Origin: Eucommia ulmoides | Lineage: Eukaryota; Streptophyta; Magnoliopsida; Garryales; Eucommiaceae | Assembly (NCBI GenBank): GCA_016647705.1 | Contig: CM028338.1 | Span: 10,477,240 to 10,541,239, forward strand | Length of the DNA: 64,000 nucleotides | Direction: 5' to 3' | Shown here: one piece after another, positions 12,411-23,750 of the stretch | Position numbering within the stretch: the stretch's first letter is position 1 | How the letters are laid out: every line of letters starts with the position of its first letter | Position numbers and translations under genes: made by a program | Notes under the pieces: model-generated | The model's database searches: none | Told to the model about the DNA's origin: nothing | What the model saw: the letters and a program-made list of their open reading frames with translations, nothing else

Positions 12411-12860
12411 ATAAACTCAAAGCAAGGAACCGCCACCTTTTTTTTTTTTTTGGGTAATTCTAGCCACATGAGTTTATTATTATTTTTTTATTTTATTTTA
12501 TTTTTTTCTTTTCTCTTTTCCCCACCGCCAACGAATGACCACAAGTTTTTTATTTTATTTTTTATTTTTCTCTTAGTTTGATCGTTATCAAGTTTAGTAT
12601 TATTATTATTTTTATTTTATTTTTTTAATCTTATCTCAAAAATATGTTATTTTTTTTTTCCAAATTATATTAATCTCCCCCAATTATCTTTAAGTTATCA
12701 CTTAAGCCCAAAATCTAAAATTAATATTTTAAAATTTATAATTGACCCCTAATTTTTTTTTTCAAAGTAAATATTAAATGTCATGATTCACTCCGGTATT
12801 TGCTAAATGTTCTAGAATGCAACTAAAAATTATGTACGTGCAAGAGTCGGATCCCATAAC

Positions 12861-12878
12861 CCTTTCCCCCTAAAAGAA
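12861..12878 (-). other. Chromovirus polypurine tract
   Basis: The minus strand reads ATTTCTTTTAGGGGGAAAGG just downstream of the pol stop at 12895. This is the expected position of the plus-strand primer site and of the internal/LTR boundary. The LTR would start around GGTTATGGG (about 12860), a mutated TG terminus. Confidence 0.6.
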
Positions 12879-12894
12879 ATTTAGTCCCAAGATT

Positions 12895-15235
12895 TTAGTT
12901 ACCTTGAACGAATAAATGCGGGTATTTATATCTCATCTCATCTTCTTGCTCCCACGTCGCTTCCTCCATTGAGTGACTGCGCCATAACACTTTTACCAAT
13001 AAAATCGTTTTCGTCCGCAATACTTGATCGTTATGGTTTAGAATCTGGACTAACTCCTTAACGTATGTCAAATCCTCTTTTAATTCGATTAGTTGAGAAG
13101 TCAACACATGTGAAGGGTCTGACACATATTTTTTGAGCATCGACACTTGGAAAATATCATCCAATCTAAACAATTCTGGTGGTAGGGCTAGTCGATAAGC
13201 CATCGTGCCGACTCGTTCTAGAATCTCGTATGGCCTAATATACCTCGGACTTAGTTTCCCTTTCTTCCTAAATCTCATTATGCCTTTCCATGGGGATATA
13301 CGCAAAAACATAAGATTACCCACTTCAAATTCTAACTCCCGCCTATGCCTGTCAGCATAACTCTTTTGCTGACTTTGAGCAGTCTTTAGTCTTTCCTGAA
13401 TCACTTTCACCTTGTCCGCCATCATTGGGCTATATCCAGCATCAATAATTTTTGTTCTCCCACTTCAGTCCAACAGACTGGAGTTCTGCATCTCCTGCCA
13501 TACAACACTTCATATGGTGCCATATCGATTATCGAATGGTAGCTATTATTATAGGCAAATTCCATCAACGTCAAATGATCGTCCTTGCTACCAGAAAATT
13601 GTAGAACACAACCCCTCAATATATCCTCCAACATCTGAATCGTACGCTCTAATTGGCCGTCAGTCTAAGGATGGAAGGTTGTGTTGAATTTTAACTTTGT
13701 ATCCATGGCAGCTTGAAGACTCGGCCAAAACTTCAAAGTAAATCTCGGATCCCTATCCGACACTATGGAAAACGGCGCACCATGTAATTTGACAATCTCC
13801 TCAATATACAATTTTGCATACTTATCCAGAGAGTACGTTATCTTTACGGTAGGAAAATGAGCAGACTTGGTGGGCTTATCAACAATCACCTAAATAGAAT
13901 TATGTCCCTTTTGAGTGCGAGGTAATCTCGAACAAAATCCATCGTGATATGTTCTCATTTCTACTCTGGAATAGGTAGAGGCTGCTTAATCCACCTAGAC
14001 GTTGGTGCTCGATCTTGACTTGCTGACAAACGAGTCACTTGGCAACAAATTCAACAATTTTCTATTTCATTCCATTCCGCCAATAGCGTTCTCACAGATC
14101 TTGATACATTTTGGTACTGCCTCGGTGCATTGCGTATGCTGAGCTATGTGTTTCCTCGAAGATATCTTTCTTCAGATTAGCATTATTAAGCATATCCAAT
14201 CTATTTTCAAACATCAAGGCTTCATCATTATGCTGAATGCGATAGTCAGCTCTGTGACCATTCTTTACTTCATCTCCGATCTTCCCTAATTGATCATCCA
14301 AATTCTGCGCTTCTATAATACGGTTGATCAATATCGATCTCAAAGTCAAAGTCGCAAGCAACGCTGCTGTCTGACCAATCGCCAACTAAACTTGCAGAGA
14401 TCTCAGCTCGGCGTATAAATTAGTGTAAACAACTTGAAGGTGTGTAATTGAACCTTCTGAATTTTGACTCAGCACATCTGCTACAACATTAGCCTTTCCA
14501 GGATGATAGTGGATTGTGCAGTCATAATCCTTGATTAACTCTATCCAAAGTCTCTACCTCAGATTTAGTTCCCTTTGAGTAAATAAATATTTCAAACTCT
14601 GGTGGTTAGTGTATATCTCGCATGTCTCCCCATACAAATAATGTCTCCAAAGCTTCAAGGCAAACACAATTGCTGCCAATTCCAAATCATGCGTCGAATA
14701 ATTACGCTCATGATGCTTTAATTGCTGGGAGGCATATGCAATCACGTTACCATGTTGTATCAGTACACACCCTAGCCCTTGGTGTGAAGCATCCTTGCAA
14801 ATCACAAAACCACCACCTTTTGTCGGGAGAAAAAGTATTGGCGCAGATATCAGTCTATTTTTTCAGCTCTTGAAAACTTTGTTCACATTTGTTAGTCCAC
14901 TCAAATTTAGATTCATTGTGGGTCAATCGAGTTAATAGGGCAGCTATAACAGAAAATCCCTACATAAACCGACGATACTAACCCGCCAATCCTAAGAAGC
15001 TTCGAACCTCGGTTATATTTTTTGGCCTTTCCCATTGAACAACAACATCGACTTTCTTTGGGTAAACTTGAATACCATCCCCCGAGATAACTTACCCCAA
15101 GAATACAACTCTATTTAATCAAAACTCACATTTAGTGAATTTTATATACAACTGCTTCTCTCGGAAAATCTGCAACACAATCTTGAGATGCTCTACATGT
15201 TTTTTATTTATTTTGGGAATAGATCAATATATCAT
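12895..15235 (-). pseudogene. Ty3/gypsy chromovirus (Tekay/Del-like) pol: RT C-terminus, RNase H, integrase, chromodomain-like tail
   Basis: Minus-strand order is the end of RT (DILIYS at 15235, then a V-R-S-F-L-G-L-A-G-Y-Y-R motif near 14970), RNase H (14805-14554: [21 protein letters not shown]), the integrase zinc-finger region (about 14385-14000), the integrase core (13889-13422) and a tail (13425-12895). The core keeps D in VDKPTKSAHF, D in VSDRDPRF and E in DGQLERT. The tail has IRPYEILERVG, PPELFRLDDIFQVSML and EEATWEQEDEM, the signature of chromovirus C-termini that help target integration to chromatin. Several stops break the frame. RT is cut at 15235 by family A; its N-terminal part resumes at 40697-40915 with about 75 codons missing in between. 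Lineage from motif memory only. Confidence 0.92.
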
Positions 15236-16799
15236 TATTAGGTGTAAATTACCTATCTATTTCCAATTGGAACATTTTTAGTTTTTGAGTATGTTTAGTA
15301 CGTTTTAATATGCTTTTATTTGTTTTTGTATAAATCAGGAGTTTGTGGTGAAACAAGATGAAAATGGATAAAAAATGATCACATAAGATTAAAGACGGTG
15401 GAAGAATGGTGGAAAAAGGGCAAAGAAGCTGAAATTCAGAACCTGCAGCCACTGCCGTGGCGACCAAACTACCGTTGCGGCGGTCAAAGTACAGAGTCAA
15501 GCCTAAACTTACTACAGTTTCACAGCCTAGGCGGTGAAACCACCGCCTAGGCTGTCAGAATGCAGAGACTTGGATTACTATTCCACCGCCTAGGCGATCA
15601 AGCCACTGCCTAGGCCGTCACTCTGCACCAGATTTTAGATATTTTTACGATATTTTTCCTATTTATACCCTTTCATCTCCTCTCCTCCGTCTATTAGAGC
15701 TCCATTATGGATAATATATTTTAGGGAGAGGTTTTGGGAGTGCTCATTCAAATCCTAAGGAGAAGATCACGTTGCCAAGAAGGGGGAACGATCTCGAAAC
15801 GTTTTTAGCAATAAATCTTTAGACTAGGCTAAGTTTTTCTTGTTCCTTCTTTTATTTCTTAACTTAGGATTGTTGTTTGAGCATTTTTAGCTAGTTTTCA
15901 TTGTACAATCGGTTATGACCATGAGATAAACGGGTTTTTATCTAAGGATTAATATATTTATGAAAATGTTGTTTTGTTGAGTTTGTGTTTCGTTTGCGGT
16001 TATTCTTCATTATTCTGATTGTGTTTATCGTATTGTTATGTTTATTATGCTTAGAATGATATTTGGAGAATACGGAATTTGACACTCGGGAGAGGTAACC
16101 CCAGATTTGAACTAAAGAATACATAACGCCAATTGATGACGTTGGGGCAAGACTCACGTGACCTAGGGTCGTTAAGATGTTGAAGGGGATTTCTTCGTTG
16201 ACTCAAAGTCATGTATTCCCCTGTCTTACACTCAGGAAATGTGGCGGTGGATTTTTAGAACTGAGATTGTCGATAGGGTAAACATAACACGACGTTCCAA
16301 TGACCTGGTCGGGAGTTGGATTGTGTGCAATGGATGACGTTGGGGAAAGACTCACATGACCTAGGGTCGTTAAGACATTGAGGGGGACTTCTTCATTGAC
16401 ATGAAATTGAATTATATCCCTCGTCTTACATTCAGGAGAAATGGCAGGGGAGTTTACGAATTGAGATTGTCGGATAAGTCGAACGCCATTAACGTAAACT
16501 AAAACGAGACCAAACACGTTTTTGTAAAAAAAAGTTAATACCTAGGAAATAATTTCTCAAAAATACCTCAATATAATATATGTATAGTTAATTTAGTTAG
16601 TTTAATTAAATTAGTATTAGTATTTAATTTTAAACACATTTATTTTTGTCTAGATAGAATTAGGTTATGATAATTGTGGTAATAAAAAATAATCACAACC
16701 AATCCCCATGGACACGATAACCCTTACTCTCCCTACCTTTACTAAAACTTGACCTCATATACTTGTGAGTGAAAGTAGTGGCGTATTTACGCGCTACCA
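15236..16799 (+). repeat. Family A gypsy LTR (first copy)
   Basis: Matches the 38602-40139 LTR along its length. The start is decayed (TATTAGGTGTAAATT for TGATAGGTGTAAATT); the end is GCGCTACCA followed by the primer site. Layout: start, a palindrome array (15520-15625), an evening-element-like AGATATTTT (15637-15645), a TATA-like TATTTATACC (15660-15669), then the leader block. A hallmark of family A is a tandem duplication of about 195 bp in the leader: the GATGACGTTGGGG...GACCTAGGGTCG segment occurs at about 16135 and again at about 16331. It sits in chromovirus RT and is the 5' LTR of element A. Confidence 0.88.
15520..15669 (+). promoter_or_regulatory. Family A LTR promoter module: CCTAGG palindrome array, evening-element-like site, TATA
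   Basis: Four copies of a GCCTAGGC-like palindrome lie in two pairs: one around 15526 and 15546, one around 15590 and 15611. The pairs are about 20 bp centre to centre. A conserved CACTCTGCA follows, then AGATATTTT (reverse complement of the plant evening element AAAATATCT), then TATTTATACC. The same order recurs at 38865-39008. Position and order suggest a U3 promoter; the binding protein is unknown. Confidence 0.7.
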
Positions 16800-16805
16800 A
16801 GTTTT

Positions 16806-16822
16806 TGGCGCCGTTGTCGGGG
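16806..16822 (+). other. Primer binding site, tRNA-Asp type (family A)
   Basis: TGGCGCCGTTGTCGGGG begins seven bases after the LTR end. It complements the 3' end of plant tRNA-Asp(GTC), as in Athila elements, with one mismatch (T for C). Confidence 0.85.
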
Positions 16823-17030
16823 ATTGGTTGTTTGTCAAATATAGTTTTCGGCGATCGCCACCAAGTTTTTGGTAACGATTGCCAGGGCTTGGTGGCGATC
16901 GCCAAGGATTGTGTTTTTGGTTAGTATTGATATTGTGAGTAAATGACTGAATTTTATTTTAGACATTTCTTTTGTGTATAATTTTTTTGTTTATAGTTTT
17001 TGTTTTTGTTTTTTCGTAGGGTGCTTGAAG

Positions 17031-18012
17031 ATTAGATCAACAGGTACTCTTGCAGTTTTTTCAATGGGATTTTGAGCCATTTTACTGTGCTTAGGATCGA
17101 TACAAGGATTTGCTACTCTGGTTTCCAAACCATCATTTCCCAATGGGGAGTCAACTTCTCAATTTCCTCGACGGGTTACAAGCAGCAACCAAAATATGGG
17201 TAGAAGGAGGAAATGGATCCCCTTCTCTCTACGACCTAACTGCAGATGAAGCCATTTGGTCGTTGGAGGAAATGGAAGCCTATGATTATCAAAGTTGGAA
17301 TCATTCACCAAGTCACCAAAGCTCGAGGGATGTTTCCAATACCACGGCGCCATGGGTTGACAATTCGGATCACGACAAGGAGTTTTGCCCCAATTTGGAA
17401 GAAACACTCACAACCGTTATGAAGGAGACTCAGAGATTGTTGAGGGAGATGCATAACTGGATCAACGAGCATGAGGATCGTCTTGATCATATTGAGACGG
17501 TCTACGCCAATATCGATGAGACCATAATGTCTTTGCAGACGTAAATCGATCATCTTCTTTACTTTGTTGAGTCTGAGACATGAGCGGTGGCACTGAGAGA
17601 CAAACAAGCCGAATCCAATTATGAAAGCCACCATGAGGAGCTAGAAATGAGCAGAAGGAGCTTGGGAGAGTTCAACTATGTTTATCCGAATGAGATGGGA
17701 ACCCAAGCATGGATCGACGATTGTGATTCGTTACCATTGGAGATCCAAATTGTGATGGAACCATCGATTCCAGGCGATCACATTTATGAGGATCCGATGT
17801 GGCTAACATATCCTTTGCCACAATTAGTAATGCTCTTTTATGCCCACCAAGTACATGAGCTGGTGAGACCTGCCGTTGAAAGCTCGAGCTATACATTACC
17901 ACATCTTGCTAGTCTTGTGGGCGTACTGAACCAAGACCCGTATGTGGTGTTGTACGACACTTACTATGGACGAAAGCTGTTCTTTAACGAGCACTTCGGT
18001 GTATCGGGCTGA
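17031..18012 (+). pseudogene. Family A shortened gag-like ORF with unknown C-terminal part
   Basis: One frame runs through 17110-18012 with two in-frame stops (17542 and 17581). The first part parallels the middle of Athila gag: CAWDRYKDLL corresponds to EAWERFKDLLRR of family C (residues after its first third), and LREMHNWINEHEDRLDHIET parallels KTHNWLNKYETRLDSIDT at the C-terminal end of C gag. The N-terminal third of gag is absent. The start codon (ATGGTAGATC in the second copy, 40351) is lost here by a two-base deletion at 17033. After the second stop comes about 140 codons with no family I recognise (from ALRDKQAES to EHFGVSG). There is no protease, RT or integrase, so element A would have depended on proteins in trans. 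Confidence 0.75.
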
Positions 18013-18335
18013 TGACCTTAAACCAAGCACTGCTTGGGAGACAACCCAAGGAAAAATAAGTTAGATCCATCTCTGCCAATTTGAGTCGAAGGTGAGATTC
18101 TCTCACCTCCCAGGTACGTGTTGTAAACCCCCGTCTTCATTTTCATGCTATATTATGTCTATTGGGATTGCTGATGGGTTGTTTTGAATATCACCTATTT
18201 TAAGTTGGTGGTGATGTGTTAGTTATGCTTTATTGTTTTCTATGTATGCATAGTTGTTTAGGATTAGTTTGTTTAGTTTAGTTGTTGTGAATGTGCTAAG
18301 TTTTGACGTCATCTGGGCCATTACCTGATGATGAG
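18013..18335 (+). other. Family A noncoding 3' region, left part
   Basis: It starts with GACCTTAAACCAAGCACTGC and GGGAGACAACCCAAGG, a motif block that follows the last ORF of many Athila/Tat elements. It then runs AT-rich to GATGATGAG, where family B copy 1 interrupts it. The region resumes at 37366. No ORF. Confidence 0.75.
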
Positions 18336-19783
18336 TGATAGGTGTAAAATACCTATCTATTTCGAAACCAAATTTGTTAGTTTTTGAGCGTATTAGTTAT
18401 ATTTAATTTCCTTTTAGTTTGTTTTAGTGTAAAATAGGTGAAGGGACGTTAACGAGTGATAAACAAGCAAAAACGGTGAACAAAACGTGAAGAACTGGGT
18501 TTCGGTGCATGAAGACCACCGCTTAGGCAGAAATTCCACCACCTAGACGAAAAAGAGGCAGAAAGTTGGAGTGCTTAAGTACTGAATCTCCGCCTAGGCG
18601 AGAAAACGTCAGAATGTTGTGCTAGCCGCTACCGTCTAGGCGGAGAAACCACCGCCTAAGCGAAGATCCAACAGAAGCTTAACTGACTCAACCACCACCT
18701 AGGCGATGACACTCTGCACAAAAATATCTATTTTTAGACATTTTGAAGATATTTTCCAAACCTTGCTTTTTAATCCTTTTCTCCCCCAATTGTAAAGAGA
18801 CCGAATCATGTTTTGAGAGCTTCTTCCACCTTAGTTAGGACTATATAATTTATGAAGTAGATTATATTAGTTTTAGGAAGTGTTCTTAGCTAATTCTTGA
18901 AGAGCTAGAAGAGGAAGTTCATCAATGGAGAAGAGGAAGCTCGGGAGGATTGTCCTTTGGCGAAAGTGGACTACTCCACTTTGAGATTTAATTTTTCTTC
19001 CCTTGTTTCCATCTTTGTACTTAATGTTTATTATTGATGTTGATGATATCCTCTTGATTTAATATTGTAATGGCTAAGATCATGTTAGTTTAATTAGAGA
19101 TTAGTTAGGGTTAGATGTAATTCATGTAAATACTCATTCGGTTTAATATATGTTTCTTTAATGGTTTTTGCTTTTAAATCTGATTGTGTTTATCATATGA
19201 TGACGATCTTAGTATGCTTGTAATGGTATTAGGGTTGGAGTTGAGAATCTAGAGTTTGACACTCGGAAGAGGTAACCTTGGATTCGGACTAGGGTAAACA
19301 CATCATTACGATCTAACGACCCGGGAGGGCATTAGTTAGTGTGCAATCGATGATGTTAGGTCAAGACTCACACGACCTAGAGTCGTTAAGACATTGAGGG
19401 GGACCTCTTCGTTGATACGAAGTCGCGTATTCCCCCATCTTATACTCGGAAGAGGTGGCAGAGGAGTTTACGAACCGAGATTGCCGGATTCCTAAACTCC
19501 GTTATTGTTAACTAAACGAAATCAAACATGTATTAAGTGAAATAAATAAATCCCTAGTTAATCAACTTAGTTAGGATTAACCCACTAATTGTAGTTTAGC
19601 TTAGTTTTATTTTAAATCATTTATTTAATCGTCAGGATAATATTAGACTACATAAATTGCGGTATTCAATTATTCACACTTTTCTCTGTGGGAACAATAT
19701 CCGATCTTTAAAGATCCATTATATTAAAACTTAGACCTCGTATACTTGCGAGAGTAAGTAGCGGCGCATTTTACGCCCTACCA
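18336..19783 (+). repeat. Family B LTR, copy 1, 5' side
   Basis: TGATAGGTGTAAAATACC start and ...CCCTACCA end, 1448 bp. It carries palindrome variants at 18525-18710, an AAAATATCT (18721-18729) and AGATATTTT (18747-18755) pair, and the conserved leader block from about 19240 (GGTTGGAGTTGAGAATC, GACACTCGGAAGAGGTAACC). Unlike A and C, I see no clear TATA box after the evening-element pair; the corresponding place reads TGCTTTTTAATCC. Confidence 0.92.
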
Positions 19784-20508
19784 AGTTTTTGGCGCTGTTG
19801 CCGGGGAATTGTGTGAATTTTAAGTTGATATTGCGACTAAGTGGTCGATTGTTAATCCTAACATTTATTTTGTTTTGTGTTTAATTTTTAATTTTTGTTT
19901 TATTGTGTTAATGTGATCAAGCCGTGCAAGAAATGATAAAGAAGATTTGAATTCTTAATTCTCAATCCTAAGATTGAGCTTATATTGCAAATGATAAGGA
20001 CAGAGAGATGACGTCGACTTCAATTCATGATCTTGATCCGACTGAGCATCTGAGCCCAAATTCTTTGTCTATGGGGAATTTTGGTTAAAAATACTTAGTA
20101 ACACAAAAGTCTAGCTGGGGACGGTAAAGCAGGCGCTATATTTGTTTTTGAAATGAAACTCAGGGTATCAAATTACTCAATTTTTGTTACTATTTATTTT
20201 ATTCTTTATTATTTTTGGAAGGTGGCATGGCTTTGGAATGTGTTCAAAAGTGAATTTAGGAGTGTGGATGCTTGGGGAAGTGTTTCACGTTTAAACATGT
20301 TGAACAAGCGAAGTGGAAACGTACTGGGTGGAGCCGTATTTTGAAAATTTGAGAAAAACATAAAGAATGAGCTGTAGGCCTACCTCCTAGGCGGTAAAAT
20401 TACAGGTTGTGTGTTTTTCAGCAAAACGGCTTACCGCTTAAGTGGTGAATCCATCGCCTAGGTGGTCAAACTCCAGAATGCAACAAATTTTGAAACCACG
20501 CTCCATCG
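19784..20508 (+). other. Family B internal 5' part with primer site and gag-leader remnant
   Basis: A tRNA-Asp-type primer site TGGCGCTGTTGCCGGGG lies at 19790-19806. From 19920 a short stretch resembling the start of an Athila gag (RND-DPEIE-like, frames broken) is visible in both B copies, then unrecognised sequence up to a palindrome array (20375-20513). No intact ORF. Element C interrupts it at 20513. Confidence 0.7.
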
Positions 20509-20513
20509 CCTAG
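20509..20513. other. Target-site duplication of element C (left), CCTAG
   Basis: CCTAG here and CCTAG at 32278-32282 exactly flank element C. The target was a CGCCTAGGCRG palindrome inside family B, so the integration cut was centred on the palindrome. Confidence 0.93.
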
Positions 20514-22055
20514 TGTATGCACGAGGATTCACAACCATCGTCCTCGCGGTAATGACTACTCACAAGTATACGAGGTCTAGTTTTCATATAATGGATCTTG
20601 TAAGATCGGATATCATTCCACTGGGAATGGCGGGTAATTCGGTTGAGTATTGCGATTTAAATAGTTTCATATTATCTCGACTGACCATAATTTTGTTTGT
20701 TTTCTATTTAATATAATAAGATAAACGACAACTATGAGGTTAGTTCTAATTACACTAATTACTTAGGTATTGATTTCTTTCACATAATGCATAATCAAAG
20801 TCATTAAGTTAGCTATAATGGTTTTCTATCTATTCCGACAATCTCTGTATCGATTACTCCTCCGCTACCTCTCCCGAGTGTAAGACGGGGGATTACACGA
20901 CTTCGTGTCAATGAAGAAGTCCCCTTCAATGCCTTTACGACCCTAGGTCGCGTGAGTCTTTAGCCAACGTCATGGATTGCATACGTTCTAACGCCTTCCC
21001 GGGTCGTTAGAACATCACGTTGTATTTACCCTAATCCGAATCCAGGGTTACCTCTCCCAAGTGTCAAATCTCGTATTCTCGATTTATCAATACAAGCATA
21101 ATATCAAGAATAACGGTAAACACAATTGGATTTAGACAAACAACACATTAAAGTAACATTAATTCATTCAACTTAACAATTACATGATTTCAACTACACC
21201 TAAGTAACATTTAACTAATACTATAAGATCTTAGCCATATACCATACAAAAGAAGAGGGATTCAACATGCTTAGATATGAAAAAGTGATTACAAAGATAA
21301 AAACAAGAGAGAAATGATCAAATCTGGAATTGATCAGGTTCACTGTCGCTAATAATCGATCCGCAAGTGATCCTTCTTTGTCCAAATGATGAATCTCCTT
21401 CTTGATCTTCAAAATATAGCTTAAGAGCTCTCTACCAAGGTTAGGGTTCTTCAACAATAGGTTTCAGACATGGGAAAGGGGTATAAATAGGCCTAGGGGT
21501 TCAAAAATATCTAAACAGATATTTTGGGCCGTTTTGCGAATTCCGCCTAAGCGGTAGAATCTTCGCCTAGGCGGAGTTTAAGTCGGTTAGAATTCCGCCT
21601 AGGCAATGCTTTCTTCGCCTAGGAGGATTTACAGCAGTTCAGCTCTTCCAGCAGTTCAACACTTCCAGCGTTCTGATGGATTTTCGCCTAGGTAGTGGAA
21701 ACTTCGCTCAGGTGGATTTCAATACTTCAGCCCTTGCAACCTTCTGACGGATTTCTACTTAGGCGGTGGAAACTTCGCCTAGGCGGATTTCAACTTTTCA
21801 GCATTTGCAACTTTCTGATGAATTTTCGCCTAAGCGGTGGATACTTCGCCTAGGCGGAATTGCACTGTTCTTTGAAACCTCATTTTTTTTTATCTTTTTG
21901 GGTACCCTTTTCTCTACTATTTCGCTCGGTTTGCCGATTGTTTACGTCCCTACTCTTGACTAATAAAAACAGCTAAAAGGATATTCAAACTTCAATAAAA
22001 TACTCGAAAACTGACAAATTCGATTTAGAATTAGATAGGTATTTTACATCTATCA
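20514..22055 (-). repeat. Family C 3' LTR
   Basis: 1542 bp. In element sense it starts TGATAGATGTAAAATACC (22055) and ends ...CGTGCATACA (20514). Plus-strand landmarks: leader block 20865-21085 (CTACCTCTCCCGAGTGTAAG; GGGTTACCTCTCCCAAG), TATA-like GTATAAATAG (21481-21490), AAAATATCT (21504-21512) and AGATATTTT (21517-21525), then a palindrome array (21540-21870). It differs from the 5' LTR by scattered substitutions and different array composition. Confidence 0.94.
21540..21870 (-). promoter_or_regulatory. Palindrome array in family C 3' LTR
   Basis: About a dozen CGCCTAGGCGG sites and variants, mostly in pairs separated by a GGTGGAAACTT-type linker so that CCTAGG cores are about 20 bp apart (for example around 21777). 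Blocks alternate with a CTTTTCAGCATTTGCAACTT-like spacer, giving an irregular tandem repeat. It lies immediately upstream, in element sense, of the evening-element-like pair and TATA box. Confidence 0.85.
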
Positions 22056-22070
22056 AATACCCCAAACTTA
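22056..22070 (-). other. Family C polypurine tract
   Basis: The minus strand reads TAAGTTTGGGGTATT directly before the 3' LTR. The same motif adjoins the 3' LTRs of family A (38587-38601), B copy 1 (35890-35903) and B copy 2 (59154-59168). Confidence 0.9.
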
Positions 22071-23750
22071 GAATTTTGCTAGTCCTCGAGCAAAACACCC
22101 TAATGCTAAATAACACTAACTACACTAATTAGCTACATTCTAAACTACAAATAAGTAATCATTAATAAATAAGAAGTACACACTTGTGAGATTCAAGTTC
22201 AGTCAAAGAAACCATGCTATTCTTCCCTCAATAACCCGTAATCAGATCCGGTTAAGGAATAACACACACTATGTGGTGTTCCAGAATTTCAACACTCAAT
22301 ATCAGTTAAAATCATTTTAGATCCAATTGAAATGTGTGTGTGTGAGAACTCGGATATATAACTAATCAAATGCCGGATTATATTATTCAATGAAGAAGGT
22401 CATGACTTAAACTTGGTAAAACATTCAGGAAAGCCATATGCTTGACTGGGCTCAACTATCCACTAATGTAGGTTCGGACATTCACCAAGATCAATAGGGC
22501 TTGGTTTGGCTTTGGAGAACGACTAAGGGTATCGTAGAAATAGAAACTCGTTATAATTTTAACGATACCTGAGGTACAAACGCTTGTCGCTAAATCTCTC
22601 TCATGACCCTCTTATCTTTGAAGATATTACCCTGAATAAGATTTAGTAAACTTGTATTCACTTATCACAACAACCAAAATTAAACACCATATTCACATAG
22701 TTTGCTTTTTTTTTTTTTAAACACACACCCCCAAACTTATTCAATTTTGTACAATTTTAGGGGCATGTAAATACAACTAAAAGATTGACAAGTGAATACT
22801 CTTATACTTAACCAAAAACATTTTAACTGAAACCCCGATTGCCCGCTTCAAGTTAGCATAATCTAATGCTACTTGTTTTCACTCAATTTTCACTTTTATT
22901 CCTAGTGACAATGGTTCTAAAAGATTTACTTGGTTAAATTATAGAAACAAGTTCAGAAGTGAAAAATTTTATGGCTTCGACAGGAGAACGAGGGAATAAC
23001 TTTTCGGGTTAGTTTCAAACGGTTCAAGCGATAAAAATGAAGGCCTATATTATGCCTTCGGAATTACCTAATCTATAATTTCGCCTCAAGCCTCCCCCAG
23101 TCAAGTTTTAGATTTCTCATTTCTGTCATGAACTTGTTACTGAATAATCAGCGTCAAATCATTTAACTAGTTATACAATGAGTTTATGCGATCGTGCGAT
23201 TTAGGATCAAAATAATTTTCACCTAATCGACATGATAAGCATACAAAACACACGTGAATGGCATTACCCCCGACCTCAATATGCAATTTAGGGGATAATT
23301 TTCATCATCGGGATATGGTTCGGACAAACTCAAAAACTTAGCATGCACGTACAACTATATTCATTAACAAATCTACTCTAATTCTACAAACTAACATTAC
23401 TTATGCTAATGATCCTTACACATGCATAGCTAAACATTGCACATGCATAACAAAACATTTAACATTAATATCATTATAAACAAAAATTTGTACACAAAAA
23501 GAATTTTGTCCCTTTTACATCATTTTTTTTTTGCATTCTTCATATCCCCCCCCCCCCTCCCAAAAAAAAAAAAAAAAAAAAAAAAAAAACTACATGCTTG
23601 CATTGCATATCATATACCCCCAAACTTGAACGAGACAGTGTCCTCACTGCCTAATCAGCGAATCCAATAGCAGAATAGAAAAATACGTATTGAAAACTGG
23701 GGCGGACACATACTTAGGAGGGAAGACATACAAGTCTAACCTCCTACCGT
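22071..23750 (-). other. Family C long noncoding 3' region
   Basis: No ORF. In element sense it matches the 3' regions of families A and B by eye: CTCGAGGACTAGCAAAATTC near the end, several TTTGGGGGTGTG-like purine tracts, and the GATTATTC/CTGATTATTCAGT segments. It includes a C-run and a 27-base A-run (23547-23589). Such long 3' regions are usual in Athila/Tat elements. Confidence 0.8.

Larger units (their letters stand above)
11165..12860 (-). repeat. Probable 3' LTR of the minus-strand chromovirus
   Basis: The region lies downstream (minus sense) of the chromovirus pol stop and a polypurine tract, where the 3' LTR is expected. Its low-coordinate part contains a block around 11385-11470 (TCACCTCACGATCGGGAGTT) of a type I associate with plant chromovirus LTRs. 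Both edges are uncertain: no clean TG...CA pair is visible and the 5' LTR is absent from the window. It contains a 39-bp tandem repeat and a poly-C microsatellite. The middle is low-complexity AT-rich DNA with long T runs. Confidence 0.5.

Noticed and set aside
16806..16822. tRNA-Asp gene fragment
   Set aside because: Only the 17-18 bases complementary to the tRNA 3' end are present, at the standard primer-site position after an LTR.
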